Source of the DNA: an uncultured Acetatifactor sp.
Lineage (GTDB): Bacteria; Bacillota; Clostridia; Lachnospirales; Lachnospiraceae
Reading direction: 5' to 3'
DNA length: 6,171 nt
Assembly: GCA_948896875.1 (NCBI GenBank)
Contig: CAQUWW010000125.1
Coordinates: forward strand, 2,467-8,637
This document shows positions 4,759 to 6,171 of the stretch, in pieces. Within the stretch, counting starts at the first letter, position 1; every line of letters begins with the position of its first letter. Made by a program: the position numbers and the translations under genes. The notes under the pieces were generated by a model. That model ran no database searches, had not been told where the DNA came from, and was given only the letters and a program-made list of their open reading frames with translations.

Positions 4759-6171
4759 ATGAATACCATGCAAAAAGCTGAAATCGATAATCCGGATATT
4801 ACGACGTGCATATCGGATGAAAGTGATCAAGTACAAATGTTGAAGAATGCTCTGCATGCGGCCGAAGAGGCAAACAAGGCTAAGAGTGCCTTTTTATCCA
4901 ATATGTCTCACGATATACGCACCCCTATGAACGCCATCGCCGGTATGACTGCCATCGCGTTGTCTCATATAGATGAGAAATCCCGGGTGCAGGATTGCCT
5001 TCTGAAAATACAGACCGCCTCCTCCCACCTGATGAGTCTGGTGAATAATGTTCTTGATATATCCCGTATAGACAGTGATCGGATGAGCCTGAATGAAGAG
5101 CCTTTCTCTCTTGCCGACTTAATTCATGATATCTCTGTCATCACACGTCCCCAGGCCCTGCAGAAAGGACACAGTCTCAAAATAGAAATCGGGGAAATTT
5201 GTGTGGAAAATCTGATCGGAGACCCCTTGCGTCTGCGGCAGATTCTGGTCAATATCATCGGAAATGCGATAAAATACACACCTGATAAAGGAGAGATTGT
5301 GGTCCGGTTCTTTCAGCATCCTGTGGAAGCGTCCGTCGAGCAACAGGAGACGGACAAAGTGTGGTTGGATTTTACCTGTCAGGACAATGGAATCGGAATG
5401 AGCAAAGAATTTCTGGAACGAATCTTTGTTCCTTTTGAGCGTGTAAAAAATGCCGCCGTCAATCGAATTGAAGGGACCGGTCTGGGCATGTCCATTGTCA
5501 AAAGTCTGATAGATCACATGGGAGGGCGGATACAGGTAGAAAGCACCGAAGGTGTTGGCAGCCTGTTTCAGATAGCGATTCCTGTGGCCTTTGCGCAGCA
5601 GGATCCGGAAAGGCATAAAGTTCTGAACGGCAAGCCAATCCTCATTGCAGAAAGTCTTCCACAGAGGGCAGAAAAGCTGAAAGAATACCTTCTGGAAGCC
5701 GGGATGGTTCCTTCCCATGTAAAAGGCGGCTTAAGCGCCGTGGCCAGTCTGACACAGGCACAAAATGAAGAACACATGCCCTGTGCTCTGTTGCTTGGAC
5801 AGGAATTAGAAGATATGTCGCCGCTGGAGCTGGCCGCTCATGTCCGCCAGTCCGCCGGGCAGGACTTCCCCATCCTGCTGGTCTCGGAAGCCGATTGGGT
5901 GCAGCTGGAATACCGTGCGACCCGGGCCGGTGTCAACGCATTCGTTCCCTGTCCTTTGTTCAAAAGCAGGCTTCTGGACGCATTATCCGAGCTGATCAAA
6001 ATCGACCGAAACGATCAGAGTTCTTCCATGGATAATAGCATGGACTATAGCGGCTTTCATGTCCTGTTGGTGGAAGACAATGAATTGAATCAGGAAATTG
6101 CTCTGGAAATGCTTTCTCTGAACGGTGTGACGGCCGAAGTCGCCGATAATGGCGCAGAGGCCCTGAAATTG
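4759..6171 (+). CDS. Soluble hybrid histidine kinase with degenerate and canonical receiver domains (3' end beyond window)
   Basis: The frame is open for 471 codons to the right edge. Residues 1-43 are short and coiled-coil-like, with no membrane segment or PAS/CHASE sensor. The HisKA H-box SHDIRTPMNAI carries the phosphoacceptor His51. The HATPase domain shows the N-box (QILVNIIGNAIKYTP, 161-175), G1 DNGIGM (209-214), F-box FVPFERV (223-229) and G2 GTGLGMSI (239-246). Residues 292-413 form a receiver-like domain whose phosphoacceptor position is Gly347 and whose usual Lys is Cys398. From 433 a canonical receiver begins (VLLVEDNELNQ) and is cut before its Asp. It should relay phosphate His51 to the second receiver, then perhaps to an Hpt domain outside the window. 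AAAGGAG (4744-4750) lies 8 nt before the ATG. An in-frame ATG at 4693 would add 22 residues but overlaps the promoter. The input signal and output are unknown. Confidence 0.93.
   Translation, partial: MNTMQKAEIDNPDITTCISDESDQVQMLKNALHAAEEANKAKSAFLSNMSHDIRTPMNAIAGMTAIALSHIDEKSRVQDCLLKIQTASSHLMSLVNNVLDISRIDSDRMSLNEEPFSLADLIHDISVITRPQALQKGHSLKIEIGEICVENLIGDPLRLRQILVNIIGNAIKYTPDKGEIVVRFFQHPVEASVEQQETDKVWLDFTCQDNGIGMSKEFLERIFVPFERVKNAAVNRIEGTGLGMSIVKSLIDHMGGRIQVESTEGVGSLFQIAIPVAFAQQDPERHKVLNGKPILIAESLPQRAEKLKEYLLEAGMVPSHVKGGLSAVASLTQAQNEEHMPCALLLGQELEDMSPLELAAHVRQSAGQDFPILLVSEADWVQLEYRATRAGVNAFVPCPLFKSRLLDALSELIKIDRNDQSSSMDNSMDYSGFHVLLVEDNELNQEIALEMLSLNGVTAEVADNGAEALKL

Noticed and set aside
5119..5718. 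199-codon open frame on the minus strand
   Set aside because: It is antisense to the conserved HATPase region of the kinase and shows no family motifs of its own.
5724..5742. Near-palindrome around GGCTTAAGC in the kinase gene
   Set aside because: Imperfect, inside coding sequence, with no poly-T tract or regulatory context; most likely chance.

Overview
The window looks like chromosomal DNA of a low-to-mid GC Gram-positive bacterium of the class Clostridia, most likely Lachnospiraceae. Supporting signs are strong AGGAGG-type ribosome binding sites, sigma-A-like TTGACA/TATAAT promoters, a DUF4317 protein, a lipoprotein with a Gram-positive-style leader, and a hybrid histidine kinase of the 'SHDIRTPMNAI' type common in that family. 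No mobile elements, tRNA/rRNA genes, CRISPR arrays or broken genes were seen.

Layout. (1) Positions 1-529, minus strand: a copper-resistance operon start. A CsoR-type Cu(I) repressor gene (57-401) is followed after 17 nt by the first 13 codons of a gene starting like CopA (1-39, cut by the window edge). The shared promoter carries one CsoR-like palindrome between its -35 and -10 boxes and a second just downstream. (2) 530-1153, minus strand: a membrane-anchored protein with an EIIA-Glc fold in which both active-site histidines are replaced. (3) 1154-1408: a divergent intergenic region with a strong plus-strand promoter and a roughly 140-nt, highly structured 5' leader for the cold-shock gene at 1409-1624. 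A bidirectional terminator follows. (4) 1687-3243, minus strand: a two-gene unit of mscL (with an added C-terminal zinc ribbon) and a TPR lipoprotein gene, 12 nt apart. (5) 3404-4573, plus strand: a DUF4317 gene with its own promoter and terminator. (6) 4759 to the right edge, plus strand: a soluble hybrid histidine kinase with a degenerate first receiver and the start of a canonical second receiver.

The theme is housekeeping stress response: copper efflux, cold shock, osmotic downshock and two-component signalling. These appear to be independent transcription units rather than one system. I see no clear novel multi-gene defence or biosynthetic system. The most distinctive points are the csp leader RNA with competing helices, the histidine-less EIIA-like membrane protein, the zinc-ribbon MscL, and the pseudo-receiver kinase.
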